Positions 54,893 through 63,153 of a stretch of 64,000 nucleotides of DNA are shown here, piece by piece. This stretch comes from Io17-Chloro-G2 sp965226915. Its GTDB lineage: Bacteria > Chloroflexota > Dehalococcoidia > Lucifugimonadales > UBA3495. The stretch covers positions 124,001 through 188,000 of the forward strand of contig CBDDEJ010000008.1 in assembly GCA_965226915.1 (NCBI GenBank). Direction: 5' to 3'. Position numbers and translations under genes: made by a program. The stretch's first letter is position 1; every line of letters starts with the position of its first letter. The notes beneath the pieces are model-generated. The model saw nothing but the letters and a program-made list of their open reading frames with translations. It had not been told where the DNA came from and searched no databases.

Positions 54893-55403
54893 TCAGCTTA
54901 AGGCGATTCCTAAGGAATCCTCTCCGCCAACCAGTTTCAAAAGTTAGGCGCCGGTTATTGTGACAACCCCTTAACCTGGCGCATAGGGCTTCTCATGCAA
55001 ATCGAATTCCCGCGATCGGGCTGGCATATCGCGGCCGGCCCGTAGGCGTTTTTATGCGGGAAATCGGCGGATTCAATAATAACCGTGGAATGGTACCGGG
55101 CTAGAAGTCCCGGCCGCTCCCTCATCTTCTATCTGAGTCACACTAGGTTCCCTTTCCATCTGTTACCCGCTGTTCCCCGGATTTTTCCTCAAGCATCGGC
55201 AATTCACCTGTTTGCATCAATTCTCCGGCGGTTACCCCAACCGCTGGCTAGAACCTCCGAAAAGCGCGCCCTGGATGATTCACTATTTGTCACATCCCAC
55301 TTGGATAGTGTCACTTATGGGGACCAAACCAACCCCGGTTTAGCACCCCTATGCCAGTAATATGTAAAGCGACATAGTTGATCAACACAAGGAGGAACAC
55401 AAC
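54893..55403. other. Non-coding stretch after the IS66 element
   Basis: About 510 bp with open frames but no recognisable gene, RNA or repeat. Confidence 0.4.
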
Positions 55404-55604
55404 ATGGTTAGCAGAAACAAGATATTCACCGGTTTCGTAGTGGGGGCGGCGGCCGGAGCTGCCTTGGGCATCATGATGGCGCCAAAGACGGGCAAAGAAA
55501 CCCGTGAAATGCTTCGCCACCGTGCCGGAAAAGTCCAGAACCAGGCAGGAATGGCGCTCGGAACGATTCGCAACAAGATCAACGCCAAGACCGCTACCGC
55601 CTAA
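55404..55604 (+). CDS. YtxH-like small membrane-associated protein
   Basis: A 66-residue protein with AAGGAGG upstream. The hydrophobic GFVVGAAAGAALGIMMAPKT followed by GKETREMLRHRAGKVQNQAG is the YtxH pattern: one glycine-rich membrane-associated helix and an amphipathic helix with APKTGKETR. These are often stress-induced; no function is established. Confidence 0.85.
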   Translation: MVSRNKIFTGFVVGAAAGAALGIMMAPKTGKETREMLRHRAGKVQNQAGMALGTIRNKINAKTATA

Positions 55605-55754
55605 GGGCCACGGTGGTCATATAACGGCCGCGACATAATTTGGCCGCCCAGTCAAAGGCCGCTTCAATCCTGGCAGTTCCTACATTACGTGTCCGCCTGT
55701 GTAGGTCTTGAATCAGGTCACATCGAAGCACAAGAGATTGGGCGGTGCAAACCC
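55605..55754. other. Non-coding stretch after the YtxH-like gene
   Basis: No gene is visible. The region up to the terminator at 55856 could be an untranslated transcript tail or a small RNA; I could not match it to tmRNA, SRP or RNase P RNA. Confidence 0.35.
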
Positions 55755-55785
55755 CGTTCGTCCAGAGCTTGTCGAAGGATGTTCC
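55755..55785. repeat. Dispersed intergenic repeat, copy 5
   Basis: CGTTCGTCCAGAGCTTGTCG followed by AAGGATGTTCC, a member of the same short repeat family as copies 1-4. Confidence 0.55.
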
Positions 55786-55855
55786 AGTAACATAGCCGAT
55801 GTTCGACGAGGCGCTGGTAATCGGGTGTGGCTCTCACACGGCGCCGTGCCCCATC

Positions 55856-55887
55856 AAGCCGCAGGATGTCTCCTGCGGCTTTTTTTT
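55856..55887 (+). terminator. Strong rho-independent terminator
   Basis: An 11-bp perfect stem (AAGCCGCAGGA with its complement), a TGTC loop and eight T. It may end the YtxH transcript, or an unrecognised RNA transcribed from the 250 bp before it. Confidence 0.88.
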
Positions 55888-56072
55888 CAGCCTTTGATTA
55901 GACCGTTTTAACGGTCTTCCCCATCCAATCCCGTGCCGCCTCGCCATAAACGACTTCACCCCCCTCCCAGAGATATACATCGGCGGCTCCGGTTGCGCCT
56001 GAAAGTCACACCCAGAGCTTGCCCTTCAGCCCAAACTTATCCTCCAATATCGATATATTTCCAGAATAGAAA
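55888..56072. other. Non-coding stretch between convergent transcripts
   Basis: Nothing recognisable lies between the plus-strand terminator and the minus-strand terminator. Confidence 0.4.
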
Positions 56073-56104
56073 AAGGGGAAGCCTCTGTTTACGAGGCCTC
56101 CCCT
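56066..56104 (-). terminator. Terminator for the small membrane-protein gene
   Basis: A 12-bp stem with one mismatch (AGGGGAAGCCTC with GAGGCCTCCCCT), followed on the minus strand by TTTTTC. Confidence 0.8.
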
Positions 56105-56133
56105 GACCCACTGAAGGGGTTATTCCGGCGCGT

Positions 56134-56454
56134 TTACCGGGAGGGCTCCAGGGTTTTGAGAGCATCAACGACGTGGTGCTCTTTGGCCAGCCAGCTGACG
56201 GCGATGTCAGCCATGGAACCGGTGAAGGTAGCGATCAGGGCCACGTAGATATGGATGTTTAGGAAAACCAAGCCCTGTCCTACACTGCTGGCGAGATACT
56301 GGGTATAGATGCCTTCCCCTATGATAAGGGCCAGCAGGGGGAAAGCAGCCATGCGCATCCAGGATGTGGTGTCGCGGCCCAGCAACGTGTACCACAACAC
56401 ACCCATTACATAGCTAACTGCAATCAAGGATACTGCGAAACCTAGTTCTGGCAT
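56134..56454 (-). CDS. Small integral membrane protein
   Basis: A 106-residue protein with about three or four membrane helices (LGFAVSLIAVSYVMGVLWYT, MAAFPLLALIIGEGIY, LVFLNIHIYVALIATFTGSM). The last ~20 residues are charged (AKEHHVVDALKTLEPSR) and probably cytoplasmic. No family is recognised. It has its own terminator, and the ~600 bp upstream is non-coding. Confidence 0.75.
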   Translation of the reverse strand: MPELGFAVSLIAVSYVMGVLWYTLLGRDTTSWMRMAAFPLLALIIGEGIYTQYLASSVGQGLVFLNIHIYVALIATFTGSMADIAVSWLAKEHHVVDALKTLEPSR

Positions 56455-57069
56455 GTTTTACCTCTTTACGATTTTAACGAAATTAACAGAATCGATTCCC
56501 GCATTGCCTTTTGTTGGCGGGAAGTATGGCTACCCTAACGAATACCGATGCCCGCGGGTAGGCAAAAATTCCAATGGAAAAATAATTCCAGGATAGGACC
56601 CGGCGGTTGCCACAACACCTCAGCACCCCTCCCAAACCCCGGGTTAACTGAGATGCATGCCAACCACCTCCTAACTTAACGTTCGAAAACACGGGTGATC
56701 CGAATCCGATGAAACCCTAGACTAAAACCCTCGAAGCGGGTCCCGTGCATAGCAAAAAGTCTGATTAACTTAATTGTTAGCCCGTCCGGGCGGAGCGGCG
56801 TCTCGATCATGATCCGAGATCATACTGCCTCACCGAACTTGACTTATTGGCGGCAATTTTAACATTTTTTAAGAAAAGTCACAAAATTGCCTTTTTGACA
56901 CCCGAAATGTACAGGCGCTGGGTGCTGGTTCGAACCTGATGGCTGAATCGCTCGTCCCGATCCGCCTATCCAGTTTCATGGTCCAGTTTCATGGTCCATT
57001 TCCTTGCCATGTGGCATGGCCGAGCCTAGAATGGGCGAAGTCTCAACCTGATTTTACTTGGAGGCGGCC
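56455..57069. other. Non-coding region between divergent genes
   Basis: No gene is recognised in about 600 bp. On the minus strand TTGTGA and TAAAAT with a 17-bp spacer near 56862-56890 could be a promoter, though far from the gene it would serve. Confidence 0.4.
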
Positions 57070-57492
57070 ATGTCGTACGACAAGCCTATGCTCGGCCTGG
57101 AGCAAACCCAACACGCCATGTCGGTGATGCTGGACAAAGCGACCCAGGAATCTGACCGGCCCGTGACCATCGCCATCGTCGATGACCTGGGCAACATGCT
57201 CAGCTTCGCCCGCATGGACCGCTGCCGCCCCGGACCGCAAAAGATGGCAGTGCGCAAGGCCTATACCTGCGCGATTCAGGGACAGGATTCCAAAGATTAC
57301 GCCGAACGCCTTAAGGGCCAGGGCCGCACAGTGGCCGAGATGGGCGACCCACTTCTGGCCGCCGTTCAAGGCGGAGTGGTGGTGCTCCATCCCGAAACCG
57401 GTTCAATCATGGGAGGCATAGGAGTCAGTGGCCTGGCCGCCCAGGAAGACGAAGACATCGCCAAATTGGGACTACAGGCTTTAGGGCTTTAA
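57070..57492 (+). CDS. GlcG/HbpS-like (DUF336) protein
   Basis: A 140-residue protein of the GlcG/HbpS heme-binding-like fold. VTIAIVDDLGNMLSFARMD near residue 36, KAYTCAIQGQDS and a glycine-rich GGIGVSGLAAQEDE toward the C-terminus are the family hallmarks. ATG 57070 is preferred because GGAGGC lies just ahead. Members bind heme, cobalamin or small ligands; some are corrinoid cofactor carriers. The role here is not known. Confidence 0.88.
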   Translation: MSYDKPMLGLEQTQHAMSVMLDKATQESDRPVTIAIVDDLGNMLSFARMDRCRPGPQKMAVRKAYTCAIQGQDSKDYAERLKGQGRTVAEMGDPLLAAVQGGVVVLHPETGSIMGGIGVSGLAAQEDEDIAKLGLQALGL

Positions 57493-57496
57493 AGCG

Positions 57497-57575
57497 ATCA
57501 GCCGTCAGCTTTTCCCTTCCACCCCCGTGGAGTTGGCGGGGTAGAGCAGCTGATAGCTGAAAGCTGACGGCTGAT
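57497..57575. repeat. 16-bp inverted repeat between the GlcG-like and deacetylase genes
   Basis: ATCAGCCGTCAGCTTT at 57497-57512 and its perfect complement at 57560-57575 enclose ~47 bp that contains a smaller hairpin (CCACCCCCGTGG). It may be an intergenic REP-like sequence or a processing hairpin. There is no T-run, so it is not a classic terminator. Confidence 0.75.
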
Positions 57576-57597
57576 TGCTACACCCCAAGGAGAATCC

Positions 57598-58476
57598 ATG
57601 GTAAACCCGCGGGCTGATTTTTCGCCGATCTTTGACCGTAAACCCTTACGATTGCCCGGGAATGCCCGGATAGCGGTCTGGGTGATCATCAACATGGAAG
57701 AGTGGGACATTAACGAAGCCATGGCCCGCACAGTGTTGCCCACACCCCAGGGCCGGGTAGTCATCCCAGACATACCCAACTACGCCTGGTTCGACTACGG
57801 GCTTCGGGTGGGGTTTTGGCGGCTGAAGCGGATTCTCGACCGCCGCGGCTTGCCGGGCACCATCAGCCTTAACGCATCCCTATGCTTGTCTCACCCCCAG
57901 ATCGTTAGGGAGAGCTTGAATTCCGGCTGGGAACTGATGGGCCACGGATTCAAGCAGCGGGTGCTCAACGTGGAGGCGGACGAGCGAGATATCATCCGCC
58001 GCACCATCAGCACCATCAAAGAATTCAGCGGCTCGGCGCCTCGCGGCTGGATGGGGCCGGGACTGGCTGAAACGTTCGACACGCCGGATATTCTGGCCGA
58101 AGAAGGCATCGAATACGTCTGCGACTGGTGCAACGACGACCAGCCCTACCCCATGAAGGTTAAATCTGGCCAATTGGTTTCCGTGCCCTATACCTTGGAG
58201 CTCAACGACATTCCCATCCACCTGGTGCAGCACCACCGTTCGGCGGAGCTCTTTGAGCGGGCCAAAGACCAATTCGACACTCTGTACCAAGAGGGAGCAG
58301 AAAGCGCCCGGGTCATGGCGATTTCCACCCACCCGTACATCACCGGCGTGCCCCACCGCATCGGGTACTTTGACAAGATATTCGAATACATCAGCCAATT
58401 CCAGGGCGTGGCCTTCATGACAGGCAGCGAGATATTGGATTGGTACAAGTCTGAAACCGGGATCGCCGACTGCTGA
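57598..58476 (+). CDS. Polysaccharide deacetylase/allantoinase-like protein
   Basis: A 292-residue NodB-fold protein resembling the PuuE/allantoinase and chitin-deacetylase-like group. It shows NARIAVWVIINMEEWD near residue 22, SLNASLCLSHPQIVRESLN, GWELMGHGFKQRVLN, RGWMGPGLAETFDTPDILAEE and AISTHPYITGVPHR, which give the expected Asp/His metal site, although the usual TFDDG is replaced. The likely reaction is amide or N-acetyl hydrolysis; the substrate is uncertain. Confidence 0.85.
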   Translation: MVNPRADFSPIFDRKPLRLPGNARIAVWVIINMEEWDINEAMARTVLPTPQGRVVIPDIPNYAWFDYGLRVGFWRLKRILDRRGLPGTISLNASLCLSHPQIVRESLNSGWELMGHGFKQRVLNVEADERDIIRRTISTIKEFSGSAPRGWMGPGLAETFDTPDILAEEGIEYVCDWCNDDQPYPMKVKSGQLVSVPYTLELNDIPIHLVQHHRSAELFERAKDQFDTLYQEGAESARVMAISTHPYITGVPHRIGYFDKIFEYISQFQGVAFMTGSEILDWYKSETGIADC

Positions 58477-58509
58477 CTGCTAAAAACTATCGTCGTTTGG
58501 AGGAGCCAA

Positions 58510-59547
58510 ATGGTGCAGTTTGAGCCGGGTATTATCCAAACTATTGCCGGAACTGGCGCGGCAGGTTACGCGGGCGATGGCGGACCCGCCCGCCTGGCCG
58601 TCCTGGGCGAACCTTTTGGGTGTGATTTTGACGTTCAGGGCCACCTTTACGTGTGCGATAGCAAAAACAACACGGTTCGCCGGGTGGACAAGGACACCGG
58701 CGTGATAACCACCGTGGTTGGCAATGGAGAGGAGGGATACTCGGGTGACGGGGGCTCGGCGGTTCAAGCAACGCTGAACCAGATCTATTCCCTAGTCGTG
58801 GGCGCCAACGGCGATATTTACGTCATAGACCGGCTGAACGCCGCTGTCAGGAAAATCGAAGCCGCCACGGGGATAATCACCACCGTGGCCGGCACCGGCC
58901 AACCCGGTTACAGCGGAGACGGCGGTCCCGGCGCACTGGCCCAACTGCGCGAACCCAACGATTGCTTTCTAGACGGGAAAGGCGGGTTGTTGATAGCCGA
59001 TATCCAGGACCAACGAATACGCCGCCTGGACATAGCCACCGGCATCATAGACACGTTTGCCGGCGACGGTGAAAAGGTCCGGGCCGGAGACGGACTTCCC
59101 GCCACTCGAGCAAGCATTCTTGGAGCCCGAGCCGTTTGCATGGACTCGAAAGGCAACACCTTTATCGCCGAGCGTGAGGGAAATGGCATCCGCAAGGTGG
59201 ATGCAAATGGGATCATGTCCAACTATGCAGGAACGGGGCAGCGGGGATACGAAGGCGATGGCGGTTCCGCCCTGGAAGCGACATGGGGCGCGCCCAAGGC
59301 CATACGCTGTGATGCCCAAGACAACCTGATCGTGGTGGACACGGAAAACCACGCCATTCGACGCATCGACGCCAACACAGGAATAGTCACCACCATAGCG
59401 GGAGGCCGGCAGGGCGGCCACGGTGACGGAGGCAGCGCGCCGGAACCCGGGCTGGACCGGCCCCACGGCTGCGGCATCGACCGGCAGGGAAACATCTACA
59501 TCGCCGACAGCAACAACCACCGGGTAAGGGTAGTGGGGATGGGGTGA
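58510..59547 (+). CDS. NHL-repeat beta-propeller protein
   Basis: A 345-residue protein with GGAGG upstream of the ATG. It is built of NHL-type repeats with the recurrent IxTIAGTGxxGYxGDGGPA segment followed by a strand such as GHLYVCDSKNNTVRRVD, GDIYVIDRLNAAVRKIE, GLLIADIQDQRIRRLD and NTFIAEREGNGIRKVD, about six blades. No signal peptide is visible. NHL propellers bind ligands or act as lactonases; no catalytic set can be assigned. Confidence 0.9.
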   Translation: MVQFEPGIIQTIAGTGAAGYAGDGGPARLAVLGEPFGCDFDVQGHLYVCDSKNNTVRRVDKDTGVITTVVGNGEEGYSGDGGSAVQATLNQIYSLVVGANGDIYVIDRLNAAVRKIEAATGIITTVAGTGQPGYSGDGGPGALAQLREPNDCFLDGKGGLLIADIQDQRIRRLDIATGIIDTFAGDGEKVRAGDGLPATRASILGARAVCMDSKGNTFIAEREGNGIRKVDANGIMSNYAGTGQRGYEGDGGSALEATWGAPKAIRCDAQDNLIVVDTENHAIRRIDANTGIVTTIAGGRQGGHGDGGSAPEPGLDRPHGCGIDRQGNIYIADSNNHRVRVVGMG

Positions 59548-59563
59548 ACGTCCAGGGGACAGA

Positions 59564-60106
59564 GTGCGGCTAGTCTTTATATACGGACCGGCAGCCTCGG
59601 GAAAACTTACGATTGCCCGCGAACTGAGTGGGATTACAGGGTTGCCGGTTTTTCACAACCACCTCGTGGTAGACATGTTGCTGGCGCCCTTCGATTTTGG
59701 CAGTCCGGCGTTTGTAGAGTTGCGAGAATCTATCTGGCTCCAAGTGATGGGCCGGGCTGCGGAAGAAGAGATCCCGGGGCTCATTTTCACGTTCACTCCC
59801 GAAAAAACCGTGGGTCCTGATTTCATCACCAGAATGGCCGCCATGTTCGAGGCTGCGGGAAACGAGTTGCTGTTTGTCCAACTGGCCTGCGCGGAAGAGG
59901 AACTAGAGAGGCGTTTGGAGAACGAGTCACGAGCCGAATTCCGCAAGCTGCGCTCGTTAGGATTGTATCGCCAGCTTCGAGACGAAGGCGCATTTGATTA
60001 TCCGCCATTGCCAGGCTCCGGCCTGACAATAGACACCGGCGAATCAAATCCGTCAGAATCGGCTCACAAGATCGTTGACCATTTCGGGCTAGCTGCCCAT
60101 GTCTAA
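59564..60106 (+). CDS. P-loop kinase/AAA-type protein, shikimate-kinase-like
   Basis: A 180-residue P-loop protein starting at GTG 59564. The Walker A is GPAASGKLT (residues ~9-17), with Leu instead of Ser or Thr directly after the Lys. It is followed by GLPVFHNHLVVDMLLAPFDF and a C-terminal helical part. The length and fold suit a small nucleotide- or sugar-kinase-like family; the substrate is unknown. Confidence 0.75.
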   Translation: MRLVFIYGPAASGKLTIARELSGITGLPVFHNHLVVDMLLAPFDFGSPAFVELRESIWLQVMGRAAEEEIPGLIFTFTPEKTVGPDFITRMAAMFEAAGNELLFVQLACAEEELERRLENESRAEFRKLRSLGLYRQLRDEGAFDYPPLPGSGLTIDTGESNPSESAHKIVDHFGLAAHV

Positions 60107-60131
60107 AGCCGGCGTGACCAGGTAAGGTTGG

Positions 60132-61277
60132 CTAGTTAGAGCTGGTTTCGGGCTTCTGCGCCAGCCGCTGCCGGAATTCCTCTGAAACCGTCCCGATGCG
60201 TTGCCGGAAGTTGGTGGTTTCCCGGTTGCTCACCTGTAGAGCGGCCTCCATCATCAATTCCACGCCGCCGATGAAATCGTCTTTGTGGATGTACTCGGCT
60301 CCGATGGCGTCCCCTGGAGCTCCGTTGTGGTAGTTGCCCAATGGGAAAGCCATGCCGGTGGTCTTATAACCATGCAGGGCGAAAGCGCTGGCCTCGCACA
60401 CTCCGCCGCTCATCAGCTGACGCTGGGACTTGAACCCCTCTGGCCGTTCCTGCAGAGTCTCCTTGGCCTTGATCAAAGCGGATTCCGCGTCGGCGTTGAA
60501 AGTGAGGCCGGCGTCCCCAACCCGGATGACCGGGCCGCCTCCCATTTCGGCCCCCGGCAAGGTGCGGCTGGATTCTGCCGAAACCACCAGCGTATTCGCG
60601 GGCAACGTCCCGGCCTCGGCCATCAATCTGGCGCCCACCAGGCCCACCTCTTCCGCTCTGGTGAAAACCCCATAAACATCCCCTAACGGCTGAAGCTCCG
60701 GGTTGGTGTCCTTCATATCCGACAGCGACGCCAAGGCTGACAAAGCCGCCAAAATACTGGCGCATCCGGCCAAATCGTCGGCTGCCCGCATGTGGATGAA
60801 ATCTCCATCGATTTGAAAGCTAGTCAGGTCAAAAACCACCGGCCTGGGAAATTCCAATGGCTGGGGTTGGTCTAAGCTGATAAGGACCTGTCGATGAGAC
60901 TCATCCCCGTGCCGGCCCGCAACGGATCCCGGTAGCCGCCATCCGTCTTCCAGGATAATTTGAACCGGAACTCCGTCGGCAAAGGCTCCGGCGGGAATCC
61001 CTCCCAATGCGCTTGCGACGACAAAATCACCATGGGCGGCCACGGCTTCAAACCCGGGATGATCCATGTGGGCGACCAAAGCGATGGGCGTTGCGCCGGG
61101 ATCAGAGCCAGGAATCTTAGCAATGATATTTCCGAAGCCGTCTGTCTCGGGAGTCAGCCCCGATTCACCAAGAATGTCATGGACGACTTGGGCGACTCCG
61201 CCTTCGTGGAAGGCCACGGCAGGTTGTTGTCCCAGCCGTTCCAAGATGTTCAACGCCAGTTCAGGTTGAATGGCCAT
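60132..61277 (-). CDS. M42/M20-type metallopeptidase
   Basis: A 381-residue zinc-dependent peptidase of the M42/M20/M28 clan. The metal ligands are the His/Asp in VAHMDHPGF (~69), the bridging Asp in MRAADDLAGC (~165), the Glu pair in VFTRAEEVGLVGARLM and the Asp/Glu in VVSAESS, with the last His in NYHNGAPGDA. This is the tetrahedral-aminopeptidase layout. It is convergent with the kinase gene. Confidence 0.92.
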   Translation of the reverse strand: MAIQPELALNILERLGQQPAVAFHEGGVAQVVHDILGESGLTPETDGFGNIIAKIPGSDPGATPIALVAHMDHPGFEAVAAHGDFVVASALGGIPAGAFADGVPVQIILEDGWRLPGSVAGRHGDESHRQVLISLDQPQPLEFPRPVVFDLTSFQIDGDFIHMRAADDLAGCASILAALSALASLSDMKDTNPELQPLGDVYGVFTRAEEVGLVGARLMAEAGTLPANTLVVSAESSRTLPGAEMGGGPVIRVGDAGLTFNADAESALIKAKETLQERPEGFKSQRQLMSGGVCEASAFALHGYKTTGMAFPLGNYHNGAPGDAIGAEYIHKDDFIGGVELMMEAALQVSNRETTNFRQRIGTVSEEFRQRLAQKPETSSN

Positions 61278-61645
61278 ATCATCCTCGACTATTGAAATTA
61301 TCAGCGCGGCAAATCCCGACGGTATACCGGCGCCATTTTCGATTAAAAATTTGGCCGGATTATATCAGGAGGCCAGGATTTTTGGCAGGATTTTTGGCAG
61401 GATATTTGGTTGGTGGATCAGATTAATGTTTAGGTACTGAAATATACGTCCAATGGGGTCATGGGTGTATCTGTAGAACGCACGGGGTTAGACATAACGT
61501 AGCAGGTTCGGCATGCAATCTCCCGTAAGAACAACAGATTTCACCCAACGCCGATCTCTATCTCAGGTGGCGAGATGAAATGGGCGGCGGAAATCTCTTG
61601 CCCCGGCGCCGCTTCGTTGCGCTGGGGCGGCCATAGGCCGGAGCG
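61278..61645. other. Non-coding region with a short tandem repeat
   Basis: A 368-bp gap between divergent genes. At 61374-61409 it holds three 12-bp units of CAGGATTTTTGG, the last with one change. No gene is recognised. Confidence 0.6.
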
Positions 61646-61903
61646 ATGAGAAACAAGATCTTAACGATCATAGCGGTAGGAATAACACTCGGGTTTCTCT
61701 TGGGAATGGCGGTGGTGGCCCTTCTTAGGGCGGTGGTTGACGGGACCGACACCGGGTTGGAGATCGCGTTCACCCTGTTGGTGGCATTCATGGGCACAAT
61801 GCTGATCTCTTATGTCGTGCGAACCACACGAGGTTCATCGGCTCCAAAAGAAGGAACGGTCAGCGCCAATCGTCCCACCGGCGGCTCGGAGTTTCCGAAT
61901 TGA
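61646..61903 (+). CDS. Small two-helix membrane protein
   Basis: An 85-residue protein with two membrane helices (ILTIIAVGITLGFLLGMAVV and LEIAFTLLVAFMGTMLISYV) and a hydrophilic Ser/Thr-rich tail. No family is recognised. It lies between the M42 peptidase and the archaellum-like genes; the relation is unknown. Confidence 0.6.
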   Translation: MRNKILTIIAVGITLGFLLGMAVVALLRAVVDGTDTGLEIAFTLLVAFMGTMLISYVVRTTRGSSAPKEGTVSANRPTGGSEFPN

Positions 61904-62025
61904 ACATTGTTCGGTCTGATCTTAGCCGTTGCAACGCGATCCGTCCCCCATTATTCCGGTAACCACCGAGTCGTTTCAACTTGAACCCGGTTACCTCGGT
62001 TTGATCCTTTTGCCATAAATTCTCC

Positions 62026-62532
62026 CTAACATCCGAAATAAGCGCTGTCGGTCACTCCAAATGGCGTGCCAACTACCATGGCCCCCGAAGTCGCGCTGGA
62101 AACATTTGGGTTAACCTTTATGTCGAATGTAACGGTCTCGCCAGGGTTCCAGGCGTTGGGGTCTCGAATATCTGGAGTGATGGAATTCAAGGCCCACTCG
62201 TTATCGCCTACGGCCCCCGTCACGTAATCTAGCCGTTGGTGAACCTCGCCGCCGCCACCATCTTGGTAATCCACGATCACATAGACTTTCGAAAAGTCGG
62301 TGATATGCGTTTTGTCGGGATTCGAAACGCCAACCGTATATGTGCCGCAGCCGCCCGATGAAGCTGTGGAAGTGATGCTTACCCGAGTGTTGAGATTGTC
62401 GGCGATCAGAGCGGCGTTGGTTGATGATTCCGTGCTTTGCAGATTCCAAACATCCAGCATCACCAAAAAGGTTACGCTGCTCAACACGATGAACAGTGAC
62501 ATCGCGACAACGGCGCCCAGCCTTTCGGTCAT
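62026..62532 (-). CDS. Archaellum FlaF/FlaG-like or type IV pilin-like exported protein
   Basis: A 168-residue protein with a single N-terminal hydrophobic helix (LGAVVAMSLFIVLSSVTFLV) and a beta-rich exterior domain. The exterior part (YTVGVSNPDKTHITDFSKVY, then VIVDYQ, then DPNAWNPGETVTFDIKV) has the layout of archaeal FlaF/FlaG stator proteins and short archaellins: a strand-rich domain ending in an NPGE turn. Archaellum genes are known in some Chloroflexota. No flaI/flaJ or major archaellin is in the window, so the function is inferred from fold only. Confidence 0.6.
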   Translation of the reverse strand: MTERLGAVVAMSLFIVLSSVTFLVMLDVWNLQSTESSTNAALIADNLNTRVSITSTASSGGCGTYTVGVSNPDKTHITDFSKVYVIVDYQDGGGGEVHQRLDYVTGAVGDNEWALNSITPDIRDPNAWNPGETVTFDIKVNPNVSSATSGAMVVGTPFGVTDSAYFGC

Positions 62533-62630
62533 ATGGTCGCGCCTCTTCCATCAGGGAACGGGCAAAACCCGGCCAGGGGCGGATATTGAACAGCCGCACG
62601 CTTCATCCGGCTAAGTGGCGGCCGCCGAGG

Positions 62631-63014
62631 CTAGAACGAAGAGTGGCTGAATCCAAAGCGATCGGGCAGACGCCGAACGGTCTGGGCAAGTAAAGGGCCC
62701 GTCGGTCTGAAGCGGGCGAAACCGAGAGTAACCATGATCAAAACGGTGATTGCTGATGCGCTAAGCGTCAACGCCATAGCGTTGTTATCGTTGGAAGCGG
62801 CTGCCGACGAGCCTTGGGAACCAAAAATCGCGGAAACCCTCGACGCCGCCATCGTCTCGGCGGCGATGAACCGGTCAGGATTGTGTGTGACTACAGCCGC
62901 AGCGCCGTTCATCATTATCTGGCTCCGGCCGGTTTCCACAAAGCCCACCCACAAAAGACCAACTGTCATCAGAAAGGCGGTTGTGATCAGGGCCAGCTTC
63001 GGTGCAATTAGCAT
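62631..63014 (-). CDS. Two-helix membrane protein upstream of the archaellum-like gene
   Basis: A 127-residue protein starting at ATG 63014 (GAGGAGT upstream). An N-terminal membrane helix (LIAPKLALITTAFLMTVGLL) and a second one (ALTLSASAITVLIMVTLGFA) flank an Ala/Ser/Asn-rich middle (MNGAAAVVTHNPDRFIAAET). It precedes the FlaF/G-like gene by about 100 bp and may share a transcript. The partial IS at 63154 lies just upstream and may have cut off its promoter. No family is recognised. Confidence 0.6.
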   Translation of the reverse strand: MLIAPKLALITTAFLMTVGLLWVGFVETGRSQIMMNGAAAVVTHNPDRFIAAETMAASRVSAIFGSQGSSAAASNDNNAMALTLSASAITVLIMVTLGFARFRPTGPLLAQTVRRLPDRFGFSHSSF

Positions 63015-63153
63015 TTGGCGTACTCCTCGATTACCGGAGTTGTTGAGCGGACGTTTAAAGACCACTAATCCATTGAGGAAATCGACGTCGAAACTGTTGC
63101 TTGAAACCATTTTGAGCCTGTCGCCCGGCTGGTCAAAGGGTGCGCACCCCTAG

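Noticed and set aside
56918..56945. GGTTCGAACC resembling a tRNA T-loop
   Set aside because: No other cloverleaf parts are found around it.
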